From Stenotrophomonas acidaminiphila (GTDB taxonomy: Bacteria > Pseudomonadota > Gammaproteobacteria > Xanthomonadales > Xanthomonadaceae): DNA of 64,000 bases. The notes under the pieces were generated by a model that was given only the letters and a program-made list of their open reading frames with translations, searched no databases and had not been told where the DNA came from. Both the position numbers and the translations under genes were made by a program. The stretch is taken from the NCBI RefSeq assembly GCF_001431595.1, contig NZ_LDJO01000008.1, forward strand, positions 57,460 through 121,459, given 5' to 3'. Shown here piece by piece: positions 8,583-17,603 of the stretch (position 1 is its first letter; each line of letters begins with the position of its first letter).

Positions 8583-9539
8583 ATGACCCGGTTACGCGAA
8601 CTCGGCCGTTCCGGCCTGCAGGTCGGCCCCATCGCCTTCGGCGGCAACGTCTTCGGCTGGAGCGTGGACGAGAAGGCCGCCTTCGCCCTGCTCGACGCGT
8701 TCGTCGAGGCCGGCTTCAACCTGGTCGATACCGCCGACGTCTACCCGGCATGGGTGCCGGGCAACAGCGGCGGCGAATCGGAAGCCATCATCGGCCGCTG
8801 GCTCAGGCGCGGCGGCAGGCGCGACAAGGTGGTGCTCGCCAGCAAGGTCGGCAAATGGTCCGAACGCCCCGGGCTGTCGGCCGCCAACATCCACGCCGCC
8901 GCGGACGATTCGCTGCGCCGGCTGCAGACCGACGTGATCGACCTGTACCAGGCGCACGAGGACGACGAGTCGGTGCCGCTGGAGGAGACCCTCGGCGCCT
9001 TCGCGCGCCTGGTCGAAGCCGGCAAGGTACGCGCGATCGGTGCCTCCAACTACAGCGCCACGCGCCTGCGCGACGCGCTGAAGGTGTCGGCCGACTACCA
9101 CCTGCCGCGCTACGAGAGCCTGCAGCCCGAGTACAACCTCTACGACCGCGCCGGCTACGAGGCCGCGCTCGAACCGCTGGCACGCGAACACGGGCTGGGC
9201 GTGATCGGCTACTACGCGCTGGCCAGCGGCTTCCTCAGCGGCAAGTACCGCGACGCCGCCGACGCCGGCAAGAGCGGCGCGCGGGGCGCACGGGTGGTCG
9301 CGCGCTACCTGAACCCGCGCGGGCGGCGCATCCTCGGCGCGCTCGACGACATCGCCGCCAGCCACCGGGCGACACCGGCGCAGGTCGCGCTGGCGTGGCA
9401 GATCGCACGGCCCGGCATCACCGCCCCGATCGTCAGCGCCACCGGCGTGGCGCAGCTGCGCGAAGTCCTCGACGCCGCGCGGCTGTCGCTGTCGGCAGCG
9501 GATATCGCCCAGCTCGACGCGGCCAGCGCCGGGGACTGA
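8583..9539 (+). CDS. Aldo/keto reductase
   Basis: A 318-residue aldo/keto reductase, a cytoplasmic NADPH-dependent oxidoreductase with a TIM-barrel fold. The ATG at 8583 is preceded by AAGGAG at a good distance, so the longer frame from 8499 is rejected. The catalytic tetrad is visible: Asp and Tyr in VDTADVY (about residues 47-53), Lys in VLASKVGK, and His in DLYQAHEDD. The NADP-binding end shows the IVSATGVAQLREVLDAARLSLS pattern. The overall layout resembles YdjG/IolS-type family members. The substrate cannot be deduced and the gene is monocistronic. Confidence 0.9.
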   Translation: MTRLRELGRSGLQVGPIAFGGNVFGWSVDEKAAFALLDAFVEAGFNLVDTADVYPAWVPGNSGGESEAIIGRWLRRGGRRDKVVLASKVGKWSERPGLSAANIHAAADDSLRRLQTDVIDLYQAHEDDESVPLEETLGAFARLVEAGKVRAIGASNYSATRLRDALKVSADYHLPRYESLQPEYNLYDRAGYEAALEPLAREHGLGVIGYYALASGFLSGKYRDAADAGKSGARGARVVARYLNPRGRRILGALDDIAASHRATPAQVALAWQIARPGITAPIVSATGVAQLREVLDAARLSLSAADIAQLDAASAGD

Positions 9540-9901
9540 ACGCGGCGCCGGCCCGGAAGCGAAGTCCAACCTGCAGGGGACGAACCGCGAACGGCGGCCG
9601 CTCGCGCACACCCGCACACTGCCGACCGTCGCAACCTCGATGGGCACGCGGAGATGGCGTGCTGGCGCGGCGTCCACGCCAGCGGCCGGCACGGCTTCGA
9701 CCAGTCTCGGCGCCGTGCGGCAGATGCGCTCCGAGGCCTGGCCGGCATGGCCGCGCGCCAGCCAGGAGCAGCGCCAGCGCGTGCTTCGGGGCCACCATCA
9801 CCGGCATGCGCTGGCGATGCCATGGGACGCGGCGCGCCGGCGGGTACGCCCTGCTGGCATCACCCCGGACAGGCGCGTTCCCTGCGTTCGAGCGCCCAGG
9901 A
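9540..9901. other. Intergenic gap, no supported gene
   Basis: A 362-base gap lies between the convergent aldo/keto reductase and alpha/beta-hydrolase genes. No RNA gene or strong terminator was recognised. On the minus strand a frame from 9807 opens with a signal-peptide-like stretch (MPVMVAPKHALALLLAG). A shifted frame then continues as a plausible secreted sequence (GHAGQASERICRTAPR). This could be the remnant of a small exported protein gene, but there is no clean stop and no homology I can name. Confidence 0.3.
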
Positions 9902-10630
9902 TCAGGCCGGTGCCAGCAGCCAGTCGCGCAGCGCCGCGCTGACTTCGGCCGGCTTTTCCATCGGCGCCAGGTGCCCGCAGCCGGGCAGCAGCAGCAACCG
10001 CGAATGCGGTGCCAGCGCGTGCATTTCCTCGCTGACCGCCGGCGGGGTGATGCGGTCGTTGGCGCCGCACACGATCAGCAGCGGGTCGCGGTAGGCGGCC
10101 AGCACGTCGTGGCCGTCCAGCCGCTCCAGCGCGCTCTGGCGCAGGAATACCTCCGCGCCCAGGCGCGTGGTCATCGCGCGCACGCGGTGCACCAGCGCCT
10201 GGTCGTGCAGGCGCGAGGCGTCGATGTAGCTGCGCATCAGCCGGTCGCCGAACCCGTGGAAGGTGCCGGGCAGGCGCACGCTGGCGCGCTGGGCACGGCG
10301 CTGCGCTGCGCGCTCCGGCGAATCGGCGTGGATCGAGGCGCCGATCAATGCCAGCCGCTGTACCCGCGCGGGTGCGACGCGCAGGATCTGCTGGGCGACG
10401 AAGCCTCCCAGCGAGAACCCGGCCAGCGCGAACCGCGGCGGCGCCTGCGCCAGCACGTCGGCGGCCACCGCCTGCAGGGTCTGGCCACGGGTCTGGTCGC
10501 CGACGATGCAGTCGGCGACGTCGGACAGGTCTGCGATCTGCGCGCGCCACAGCTCGGCGTCGTTGAGCAGGCCCGGCAGCAACAGCAGCGGGATTTTCCC
10601 GGGCGGATTCCCGGCGGTGGCGGTTTGCAT
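9902..10630 (-). CDS. Alpha/beta-fold hydrolase
   Basis: A 242-residue alpha/beta hydrolase, probably a cytoplasmic esterase-like enzyme. The nucleophile elbow is AGFSLGGFVAQQ (Ser at about residue 93). The acid is in VCGANDRITPP and the His in LPGCGHLAPMEKP, so the catalytic triad is complete. The N-terminus PLLLLPGLLNDAELW supplies the oxyanion region. The size is close to BioH, but the sequence lacks features that would identify BioH, and no biotin genes are nearby. It lies 26 bases downstream of the pat gene on the same strand and may be co-transcribed with it. Confidence 0.85.
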   Translation of the reverse strand: MQTATAGNPPGKIPLLLLPGLLNDAELWRAQIADLSDVADCIVGDQTRGQTLQAVAADVLAQAPPRFALAGFSLGGFVAQQILRVAPARVQRLALIGASIHADSPERAAQRRAQRASVRLPGTFHGFGDRLMRSYIDASRLHDQALVHRVRAMTTRLGAEVFLRQSALERLDGHDVLAAYRDPLLIVCGANDRITPPAVSEEMHALAPHSRLLLLPGCGHLAPMEKPAEVSAALRDWLLAPA

Positions 10631-10655
10631 GGCGCCATTGTCGCGCCGCCGGCGC

Positions 10656-13370
10656 TCAGCCGGTACCGTCGCCGCTGCAATGCACCGGCAGGGTGACGCT
10701 CATGATCGCCGGGTCGTCCGGATCGGGCTTGACCTTGAAGCCGAGCGTGCGGCACATCGCCAGCATGGTGCTGTTCTCGCGCAGCACCTGGCCCTCGACC
10801 ACGTTCAGGCCCTGCCAGCCGGCGTACTCGATCATGATCTGCATCAGCTTCCAGCCGATGCCGTGGCCCTTGAGGTCGGAGCGGATCAGGATGCCGTACT
10901 CGCCGCGGTCGTAGTCGGCGTCGGCGTGCAGGCGCACCGCGCCGAGCATGTCGCCGCTCTTCGGGTCGATGGCCACCAGCGCGATCGAGCGGGCGTAGTC
11001 AAGTTGGGTCAGGCGCGCGATGAACTCGTGGCTGAAGTGCTTGACCGACTGGAAGAAGCGCAGGCGCAGGTCGTCGTCGGTGACGCGGGCGAAGAACGTG
11101 CGGAACAGCGCATCGTCCTCCGGCCGCACCGGGCGCACGAAGGCCCGGGCACCGTCGGACAGTTCGATGGTGCGCTCCCATTCGGTCGGATACGGGAAGA
11201 TCGCGAAACGCGGATGGCCGCGGCCCTTGTGCAGCCGCCGCACCGGGGCGATGGCGATGCGCGCGTCCAGCGCCATCACCCCGTCGCGGTCGGCCAGCAG
11301 CGGGTTGAGGTCCAGGCCGCGGATCTCGGGGATGTCGGCGGCCAGCTGCGCCAGCTTGACCAGCACCAGCGCCACCGCGCGTTCGTCGGCGGCCGGCACG
11401 TCGCCGTAGGCCTTGAGGATGCGCGAGACCCGGGTGCGGCCAATCACCTCGTGCGCCAGGCGCAGGTCCAGCGGCGGCAGCGCCAGGGTCTTGTCGTCGA
11501 TCACTTCCACCGCGGTGCCGCCGCGGCCGAACACCAGCACCGGGCCGAACACCGGATCGTCGGCGATGCCGGCAATCAGCTCGCGCGCCTTGGGCCGCAC
11601 CAGGGTCTGCTGCAGCAGCACGCCCTCGATGCGCGCCTCCGGGCGCAGTTCGCGCGCGCGCTGCAGGATCGAGGTCGCCGCCATGTGCACCGCCTGCAGC
11701 GTGCCCAGGTTCAGGCGCACGCCATCGACGTCGGACTTGTGCGGGATGTCCGGCGACAGCACCTTGACCGCCACGGTCGCGCCGCGCTCGAGCAGCGGCT
11801 GCGCCAGCTCCATCGCCTCGTGCGCGTCGCGCGCGACCATCACCGCCAGCGACGGGATGCCATAGGCCTGCAGCAGGGCGTGCGTGGCCACCGGGTCCAG
11901 CCATTGCTGGCCGCGCGCCAGCGCCGACTCCACCAGTGCGCGCGCGGCCGCGGCGTCCACCACGAAATCGGCCGGCAGGCTGGGCGGCGTCTCCATCAGC
12001 GCCGCCTGCGCCTGGCGGTAGCGCACCAGGTGCTGGAACCCGCGCACCGCCTCGGCCTCGCTGGGATAGGTGGGCACCCGCGCGGTGTTGAGGGTGGCCG
12101 TGGCCTGCTCGTCGTTGCCCAGCCACACCGCGAACACCGGCTTGTCGCGCAGCTGCCGCGAGCGCAGCCCCAGGGTGCGGGTCAATGCCTGCGCCGCATC
12201 GGCCGACGAAGTAAACGCGGTGGGCACGTTGACCACCAGCAGCGCGTCGTTGGCCTCGTCGGCCAGGAGCGCCTCCACCGCGGCGGCGTAACGGTCGCCG
12301 CCGGCATCGACGATGATGTCCACCGGATTGTCGCGCGACCAGCCCTGCGGCAATGCCTGGTCCAGGTGCGCCACGGTGGCCGGCGACAGTGCCGCCAGGG
12401 TGCCGCCCAGGGCCTGCAGCTGGTCCACCGCCAGCCGGCCGATGCCGCCGCCGTTGCTGAGGATCGCCAGCCGGTTGCCCGGAAACGTGCCCAGCCGGCC
12501 CAGGGTCTCGGCGGCGGTGAACAGTTCGTCGAGCGCGTTCACCCGCAGCAGGCCGGCGCGGTTGAACGCCGCCCCGTACACCGCATCGGATGCGGCCAGG
12601 GTCTGCGCGTGGGTCTCGGCGCGCGCCCCGGCGCTGCGCGGCTGGCGCCCGGACTTGACCACCACCACCGGCTTGGCGCGCGCCGCCGCGCGCGCGGCCG
12701 ACATGAACTTGCGGGCGTCGCTGATCTGGTCGACGTAGAGCAGGATCGCGCGGGTGCGGTAGTCCGCGGCGAAGTAATCGAGCAGGTCGCCGAAATCCAC
12801 GTCCAGCGCATCGCCCAGCGACACCACCGCGGAGAACCCGATCGAACGCGCCACGCCCCATTCCACCAGCGCGGCAGCGATCGCGCTGGATTCGGAGATC
12901 AGCGCCAGGTCGCCGGCCTGCGGGGTGTGCGCGGCGATGGAGGCGTTGAGCCGCGCGTGCGGCGCGATCACCCCCAGGCAGTGCGGGCCGAGGATGCGCA
13001 TGCCCTTCGGCCGCGCCGCCGCCTCCACCTGCGCGGCCAGCGAGCCGGGGCCGCGGCCGAGCCCGGCGGTGAGGATGATGGCCGCGGCCACCCCCAGGTC
13101 GGCGGCGGCGGCCACCACCTGCGGCACCATCGCCGCCGGCGTGGTCACCACCACCAGGTCCGGTATCCACGGCAGGTCCTTGAGCCGCTTGACCGTGCGC
13201 ATGCCGTCGATCTCGGCGTGGCGCGGGTTGACCCAGCCGATCTGCCCGGCGAAGCCGCCCGCGCGCAGGTTGCGCACCACCGCGCGCCCGGCCGAGCGCT
13301 CGCGCGGGCTGCCGCCGACCACGGCCACGGAACGGGGACGGAACACGGTCTGCAGGTGATAGGTGCTCAT
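10656..13370 (-). CDS. pat: Bifunctional acyl-CoA synthetase-like / GNAT protein lysine acetyltransferase (Pat type)
   Basis: A 904-residue protein with the Pat/YfiQ (Pka) architecture. It has an N-terminal CoA-binding and succinyl-CoA-synthetase-like region (MSTYHLQTVFRPRSVAVVGGSP onward), then an ATP-grasp region (VKVLSPDIPHKSDVDGV, about residues 550-566) and a C-terminal GNAT acetyltransferase domain. The GNAT acetyl-CoA loop is visible as RSDLKGHGIGWKLM near residue 860. Proteins of this layout acetylate lysines, classically on acetyl-CoA synthetase, and so turn down acetate activation. The segment that carries a catalytic His in active ADP-forming synthetases reads ISESSAIAAALVEWG here and lacks it, which fits an acetyltransferase without synthetase activity. 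The gene starts at the ATG at 13370. Confidence 0.85.
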   Translation of the reverse strand: MSTYHLQTVFRPRSVAVVGGSPRERSAGRAVVRNLRAGGFAGQIGWVNPRHAEIDGMRTVKRLKDLPWIPDLVVVTTPAAMVPQVVAAAADLGVAAAIILTAGLGRGPGSLAAQVEAAARPKGMRILGPHCLGVIAPHARLNASIAAHTPQAGDLALISESSAIAAALVEWGVARSIGFSAVVSLGDALDVDFGDLLDYFAADYRTRAILLYVDQISDARKFMSAARAAARAKPVVVVKSGRQPRSAGARAETHAQTLAASDAVYGAAFNRAGLLRVNALDELFTAAETLGRLGTFPGNRLAILSNGGGIGRLAVDQLQALGGTLAALSPATVAHLDQALPQGWSRDNPVDIIVDAGGDRYAAAVEALLADEANDALLVVNVPTAFTSSADAAQALTRTLGLRSRQLRDKPVFAVWLGNDEQATATLNTARVPTYPSEAEAVRGFQHLVRYRQAQAALMETPPSLPADFVVDAAAARALVESALARGQQWLDPVATHALLQAYGIPSLAVMVARDAHEAMELAQPLLERGATVAVKVLSPDIPHKSDVDGVRLNLGTLQAVHMAATSILQRARELRPEARIEGVLLQQTLVRPKARELIAGIADDPVFGPVLVFGRGGTAVEVIDDKTLALPPLDLRLAHEVIGRTRVSRILKAYGDVPAADERAVALVLVKLAQLAADIPEIRGLDLNPLLADRDGVMALDARIAIAPVRRLHKGRGHPRFAIFPYPTEWERTIELSDGARAFVRPVRPEDDALFRTFFARVTDDDLRLRFFQSVKHFSHEFIARLTQLDYARSIALVAIDPKSGDMLGAVRLHADADYDRGEYGILIRSDLKGHGIGWKLMQIMIEYAGWQGLNVVEGQVLRENSTMLAMCRTLGFKVKPDPDDPAIMSVTLPVHCSGDGTG

Positions 13371-13467
13371 CGCGATGCCGGCAACGGGAACGCGGTCAAA
13401 GGTACACGCGTCGCGGTGCCCGCGGCATGAGCAGGATCAAGCGGCCGCGGCGGCCATGCCGCGGCCC

Positions 13468-13820
13468 TCAGCGCGCCAGCGAACGGCCCAGCATGCCGAC
13501 CGAAACCAGCAGGATCGCGACGTAATCGACGACCCTCGGCGCCCCCAGCGTCGTGCCGGCGGCGAACACCAGCACGCCGGCCACGACCAGCAGCATCCAT
13601 GGCTGCCAGCGGGCCGCGGCGACCGGGCCGGGACCGGGACCGGCGTCCAGCATCGCGCTCACGTCGGTATCCAGCGCCGCCGCCAGGCAGACCCGGGTCC
13701 CGCGCGAGGCGACGCCGTCGGCCTCCACACGCTGCACGGTCCGCAGGCCCAGGCCAGCGGCTCCTGCGACCCCTGCCTGGCCTTGCGCACGCGGCGGACG
13801 ATCGACGGATTCCGTTTCAT
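13468..13820 (-). pseudogene. Frameshifted XRE-type HTH protein with C-terminal membrane segments
   Basis: Read from the ATG at 13820, the minus strand encodes MKRNPSIVRRVRKARQGSQE, the first helices of a Cro/C1-type HTH. After SQEPLA (about 13750) the homology continues one frame over as GLGLRTVQRVEADGVASRG, which is the recognition helix and scaffold of the same domain. A short linker and two hydrophobic segments follow (WMLLVVAGVLVFAAGTTLG and DYVAILLVSVGMLG), to a stop at 13468. About three residues of the HTH plus the frame are missing, so a deletion of 3n+1 bases (probably about 10) is likely. Intact relatives would be small membrane-anchored regulators. A longer minus-strand frame from 13926 exists but has no HTH start. 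Confidence 0.65.
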
Positions 13821-13930
13821 GGCCCGCTCGATGCCGTGCCCCCCGTGCCGGGGAGCCACGGCTGTACGACACGCGGTCGATGATGCCACGCCAGCCGCGC
13901 GCCAGCGCCCGCCAACCGGTCGCCACCGCG

Positions 13931-15301
13931 CTACAGCAGCGTTCCGCCCAGGATCATCGCCGCGATGCTGAAGTAGATGACCAGGCCGGTGACGTCCACC
14001 AGGGTCGCCACGAACGGCGCCGAAGCGCTGGCCGGGTCGAAACCCAGCCGCTTGAGCACGAACGGCAGCATCGAGCCGGACAGCGAGCCGAAGGTGACGA
14101 TGCCCACCAGCGCCGCGCCGATGGTCACCGCCAGCACCTTCCAGTGCTCGCCGTAGTCGTGCAGGCCGGCCAGCTGCCAGACGCTGATGCGGACGATGGC
14201 AAGCAGGCCGAGGATGGCGCCCAGCACGGCGCCGGTCGGCAGTTCGCGCAGCGCCACCTTCCACCAGTCGCGCAGGCGCAGTTCGTGCAGCGCCAGCGAG
14301 CGGATCAGCAGCGAGGTCGCCTGCGAGCCCGAGTTGCCGCCCGAGCTCATGATCAGCGGGATGAACAGCGTCAGCACCACCGCGCGCGCCAGTTCGTCCT
14401 CGTAATGCTGCATCGCGCTGGCGGTGAGCATCTCGCCGAGGAACAGCACGCTCAGCCAGCCGGCGCGCTTCCTGATCATGTCGAAGAAGCCGATATGCAT
14501 GTAGGGACGGTCCAGCGCCTCGACGCCGCCGAACTTGTGCACGTCCTCGGTGGACTCGTCGATCAGGGCATCGAGGATGTCGTCCACGGTGACGATGCCG
14601 AGCATGCGCTGCTGCGCGTCGACCACCGGGATCGCCAGCAGGTCGTGGCGGCGGATCAGCTGCGCCACTTCCTCCTGGTCCAGCTCCGGGCCGACGCTCA
14701 CCGGCGGGTTGACCTGCGCCACGTCGAGGATCGAGTCGGACGGCGCGCCGGTGATCAGCCGGCGCATGGTCACCACCTGCAGCAGTTGCCGGGTGCGCGG
14801 GTCGAGCACGTAGATCGCGTAGACCGTCTCGCGGGTGCGCTCGACCTCGCGGATGTGCTGCAGCGTCCGCGCCACGGTCCAGTCGGCAGGAACGCTGACG
14901 AACTCGGTGGTCATCAGCGCGCCGGCGGTGTTGGGCGGGTAGCTGAGCAGCAGCTGGATCGAGCGGCGCGCCTCCGGGTCGAGCAGCGGGATCAGCCGCG
15001 CGCGCTGCGCCTCGTCCAGCTCATGGACGATGTCGGTGGCGCGGTCGTCGGCCATCAGCCCGAGCAGGGCGGCGGCCCGGGCCGGCGGCATCGCCGCCAC
15101 CAGCTCGCCGGCATGCTGCAGCTCCGGCGCTTCCAGCAGCTTGACCGCGCGCGGCAACGGCAACGCCGCCAGCACCGCGCCGGCAGCGGCCTGTTCGAGC
15201 TGGTTGAGATGGACCACCGCGTCGGCGGTGTTGAACTCGGCCAGGGGTGCGCCAAGGGCGCTGGCGTCCGCTGCCGGACGCAGGAGTTGCTTCTGGTTCA
15301 T
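13931..15301 (-). CDS. mgtE: Magnesium transporter MgtE
   Basis: A 456-residue MgtE, an inner-membrane Mg2+ channel gated by cytoplasmic Mg2+. In order it has an N-terminal helical MgtE-N domain (residues about 30-130, with ALLGLMADDRATDIVHEL), a CBS pair (about 135-260, with YAIYVLDPRTRQLLQVV and VVDAQQRMLGIVTVDDILDAL), a plug helix, and five membrane helices. The pore motif PLIMSSGGNSGSQA and the C-terminal GFDPASASAPFVATLVDVTG, which holds the conserved Asp and Pro of the ion path, are present. The ATG at 15301 is preceded by AAGG, which is buried in a predicted leader structure (see the regulatory feature). The gene stands alone. Confidence 0.93.
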   Translation of the reverse strand: MNQKQLLRPAADASALGAPLAEFNTADAVVHLNQLEQAAAGAVLAALPLPRAVKLLEAPELQHAGELVAAMPPARAAALLGLMADDRATDIVHELDEAQRARLIPLLDPEARRSIQLLLSYPPNTAGALMTTEFVSVPADWTVARTLQHIREVERTRETVYAIYVLDPRTRQLLQVVTMRRLITGAPSDSILDVAQVNPPVSVGPELDQEEVAQLIRRHDLLAIPVVDAQQRMLGIVTVDDILDALIDESTEDVHKFGGVEALDRPYMHIGFFDMIRKRAGWLSVLFLGEMLTASAMQHYEDELARAVVLTLFIPLIMSSGGNSGSQATSLLIRSLALHELRLRDWWKVALRELPTGAVLGAILGLLAIVRISVWQLAGLHDYGEHWKVLAVTIGAALVGIVTFGSLSGSMLPFVLKRLGFDPASASAPFVATLVDVTGLVIYFSIAAMILGGTLL

Positions 15302-15302
15302 C

Positions 15303-15368
15303 GTGTTTCGCCTTGCCGACCGGGTCGGCTGCTGGGTTGCTGGCGCAACGCCGGCAGCGGCGAAACAC
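15303..15368 (-). promoter_or_regulatory. Structured mgtE 5' leader that sequesters the ribosome binding site
   Basis: In the mgtE transcript the 66 bases just before the start codon can fold into a branched structure. The outer stem is a perfect 10-bp pairing of 15359-15368 with 15303-15312 (GUGUUUCGCC with GGCGAAACAC). Inside are a long hairpin (GCUGCCGG...CCAGCAGC, extended by GUUGC/GCAAC around a GCCA loop) and a 6-bp hairpin (GCCGAC/GUCGGC with a 3-base loop). The long hairpin has one A-C mismatch and a one-base bulge. The AAGGCG that would serve as the mgtE ribosome binding site is mostly inside the 3' strand of the outer stem. The layout is what a translational switch would need, but the ligand is unknown and it does not look like the M-box class as I know it. 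Confidence 0.5.
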
Positions 15369-15631
15369 CCACTCAGGCGTTGGCCGTCACCGACGTCGGA
15401 CGAGATCGACTTCTACTGTCGCTGGGCATGGGTGGAACTCCGAAGGAAGTACCGCGCGGCACGGGCCGGCGGCTGCGCGAGTCTGCGACCGGCGCGCGGC
15501 GGGGTCAAGCGGCGTGCCGTGAAATTTTCCAAGGCCGCAGGCGCGCGGTACTCTTTCGTACAGGCACCCGCATGCGCCCGCCCCGGCCACGGCTCCGCCT
15601 TTCCCCTTCACTTTCTCCGAGCGTGATCCCG

Positions 15632-17449
15632 ATGCATGGCGGCGGTCTGGAACTGGCCCTGGTGCTGCTGTTGGCGGCCGTCATCGCCGTGCCGGTGTTC
15701 AAGCGCTTCGGGCTGGGCGCGGTGCTGGGCTATCTCGCCGCCGGCGTGGTGCTCGGCCCGCACGTGCTGGCGTTCGTGCACGACGCCGACCGCATCCTCA
15801 ACGCCGCCGAGATCGGCGTGGTGATGCTGCTGTTCGTGATCGGACTGGAGCTTTCGCCGTCACGGCTGATGGTGATGCGGCGCACGGTGTTCGGCGGCGG
15901 CGCGCTGCAGGTGCTGGTCACCGCCGGAGTGCTCGGCGGGCTGTTGCTGCTCTACCACTTCCAGTGGAAGAGCGCGCTGGTGATCGGCACCGCGCTGGCG
16001 CTGTCCTCCACCGCCATCGGCCTGCAGCTGCTGTCCGAGCACAAGGCCCTGAACACGGACTACGGCCGGCTCGGCTTCGCCATCCTGCTGTTCCAGGACC
16101 TGGTCGCGATCCCGCTGCTGGCGGCGATCCCGCTGCTGGGCGGGATCCGCAACGAAACCCTGACCTGGCAGAACGTGACCACCGCCGTCGGCGCGCTGGC
16201 CGTGGTGATCCTGCTGGGCCGGCCGGTGCTGCGCCACCTGTTCGGCATGGTCGCGCGCACGCGCATGCCCGAGGTGTTCACCGCCAGCGCGCTGCTGGTG
16301 GTGCTGGGCACGGCGTGGCTGATGCAGACGGCCGGGCTGAGCCCCAGCCTGGGCGCGTTCCTGGCCGGCGTGCTGCTGGCCGACTCCGAGTTCCGCCACG
16401 AGATCGAGTCGCAGATCGAGCCGTTCAAGGGCCTGCTGCTGGGGCTGTTCTTCATCGCCGTGGGCATGAGCATCGACCTGGCGCGCATCGCCGCCGAACC
16501 GACCGTGATCGCCATCGGCGTCGGTGTGCTGCTGGCGGTCAAGTTCGGCCTGCTGGTGCTGATCGGCCTGGCCGCGCGGATGCCGCTGCGCAGCGCGCTG
16601 ATGCTGGGCAGCGTGCTGTGGCTGGGCGGCGAGTTCGCCTTCGTCGTGTTCAACGAGGCCGAGCGCGTCAACCTGCTGGGGCGCATCAACCATGACCGCC
16701 TGGTGGCCATCGTCAGCCTGTCGATGGCGTTGACCCCGCTGCTGATGATCGGGCTCAAGCAGCTGGTGCGGCCGCGCACCCCGAACCTGGGCCCGGAACG
16801 CGCCCCGGACAACATGAACGACGCCCAGGCCCAGCATCCGCAGGTGCTGATCGCCGGCATGGGCCGCTTCGGCCAGATCGTCGCGCGCCTGCTCACCGCG
16901 CAGCGCATCCCGTTCGTCGCGCTGGAAGCGGACCCGGGCACGGTGGAAGACCTGCGCCGCTTCGGCAACCACCTCTATTACGGCGATCCCACCCGCCCCG
17001 ACCTGCTGCGCGCGGCAGGCGGCGACCAGATCCGGGTGTTCGTGATGGCCATGGACGACCCGGATACCAACCTGCGCGCGGTGCGGCTGGTACGCAGGCT
17101 GTACCCGAACGCCAAGGTGCTGGCACGCGCGCGCAACCGCCAGCACGCGTGGAAGCTGATGGACATGTCGGCCGAGCCGTTCCGCGAAGTATTCGGCTCC
17201 AGCCTGGAGATCAGCGAACGGGTGCTGACCGCGCTTGGCATCGCCGAGAACACCGCGCGCGAGCACGTGCGCCGCTTCCGCGAACATGACGAGAAGCTGC
17301 TCAAGGCCCAGCACCTGGTCTACGACGACGAAGCGGCGGTGATCCAGACCTCGCATGACGCACGCGCCGACCTGATGCACCTGTTCGAGGCCGACGCCGG
17401 CGACGACGAGGACGACGGGACGCCGCAGCGTCCGGCGGCCGGCGACTAG
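15632..17449 (+). CDS. Kef-type monovalent cation:proton antiporter with TrkA-N domain
   Basis: A 605-residue CPA2-family antiporter related to KefB/KefC. It has 12-13 hydrophobic segments through about residue 380; landmarks include GYLAAGVVLGPHVLAF, MLLFVIGLELSPSRL, LGFAILLFQDLVAIPLL (the Gln-Asp pair used for ion binding) and SLGAFLAGVLLADSEFRHEIE. A cytoplasmic RCK/TrkA-N domain follows (VLIAGMGRFGQIVARLL, about residues 410-425) with an acidic C-terminal tail. The ATG at 15632 begins MHGGGLELALVLLLAAV directly at the first helix. A GTG nine bases upstream is an alternative, and neither has a strong ribosome binding site. KefB-type proteins exchange K+ for H+ during electrophile stress, but no KefF/KefG partner gene is adjacent. 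Confidence 0.9.
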   Translation: MHGGGLELALVLLLAAVIAVPVFKRFGLGAVLGYLAAGVVLGPHVLAFVHDADRILNAAEIGVVMLLFVIGLELSPSRLMVMRRTVFGGGALQVLVTAGVLGGLLLLYHFQWKSALVIGTALALSSTAIGLQLLSEHKALNTDYGRLGFAILLFQDLVAIPLLAAIPLLGGIRNETLTWQNVTTAVGALAVVILLGRPVLRHLFGMVARTRMPEVFTASALLVVLGTAWLMQTAGLSPSLGAFLAGVLLADSEFRHEIESQIEPFKGLLLGLFFIAVGMSIDLARIAAEPTVIAIGVGVLLAVKFGLLVLIGLAARMPLRSALMLGSVLWLGGEFAFVVFNEAERVNLLGRINHDRLVAIVSLSMALTPLLMIGLKQLVRPRTPNLGPERAPDNMNDAQAQHPQVLIAGMGRFGQIVARLLTAQRIPFVALEADPGTVEDLRRFGNHLYYGDPTRPDLLRAAGGDQIRVFVMAMDDPDTNLRAVRLVRRLYPNAKVLARARNRQHAWKLMDMSAEPFREVFGSSLEISERVLTALGIAENTAREHVRRFREHDEKLLKAQHLVYDDEAAVIQTSHDARADLMHLFEADAGDDEDDGTPQRPAAGD

Positions 17450-17603
17450 GCCCTGGCGGACCGGAGCGCGGCTCCCTGCGGCACTCTGGACACGACGGCT
17501 GCGCGACCGCCGTCAGTGGCCACGCTCGATCAACGCCCAGGCAGCCGGCGGGCGTTCTGCCGGCATGCGCGTCCTGCTGACCGCGCACGCCGCTTCCGGC
17601 GGT

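Noticed and set aside
9560..9807. A possible small secreted protein on the minus strand starting MPVMVAPKHALALLLAG.
   Set aside because: It needs a frame change and has no clean stop or nameable homologue. Kept only as a note in the intergenic entry.
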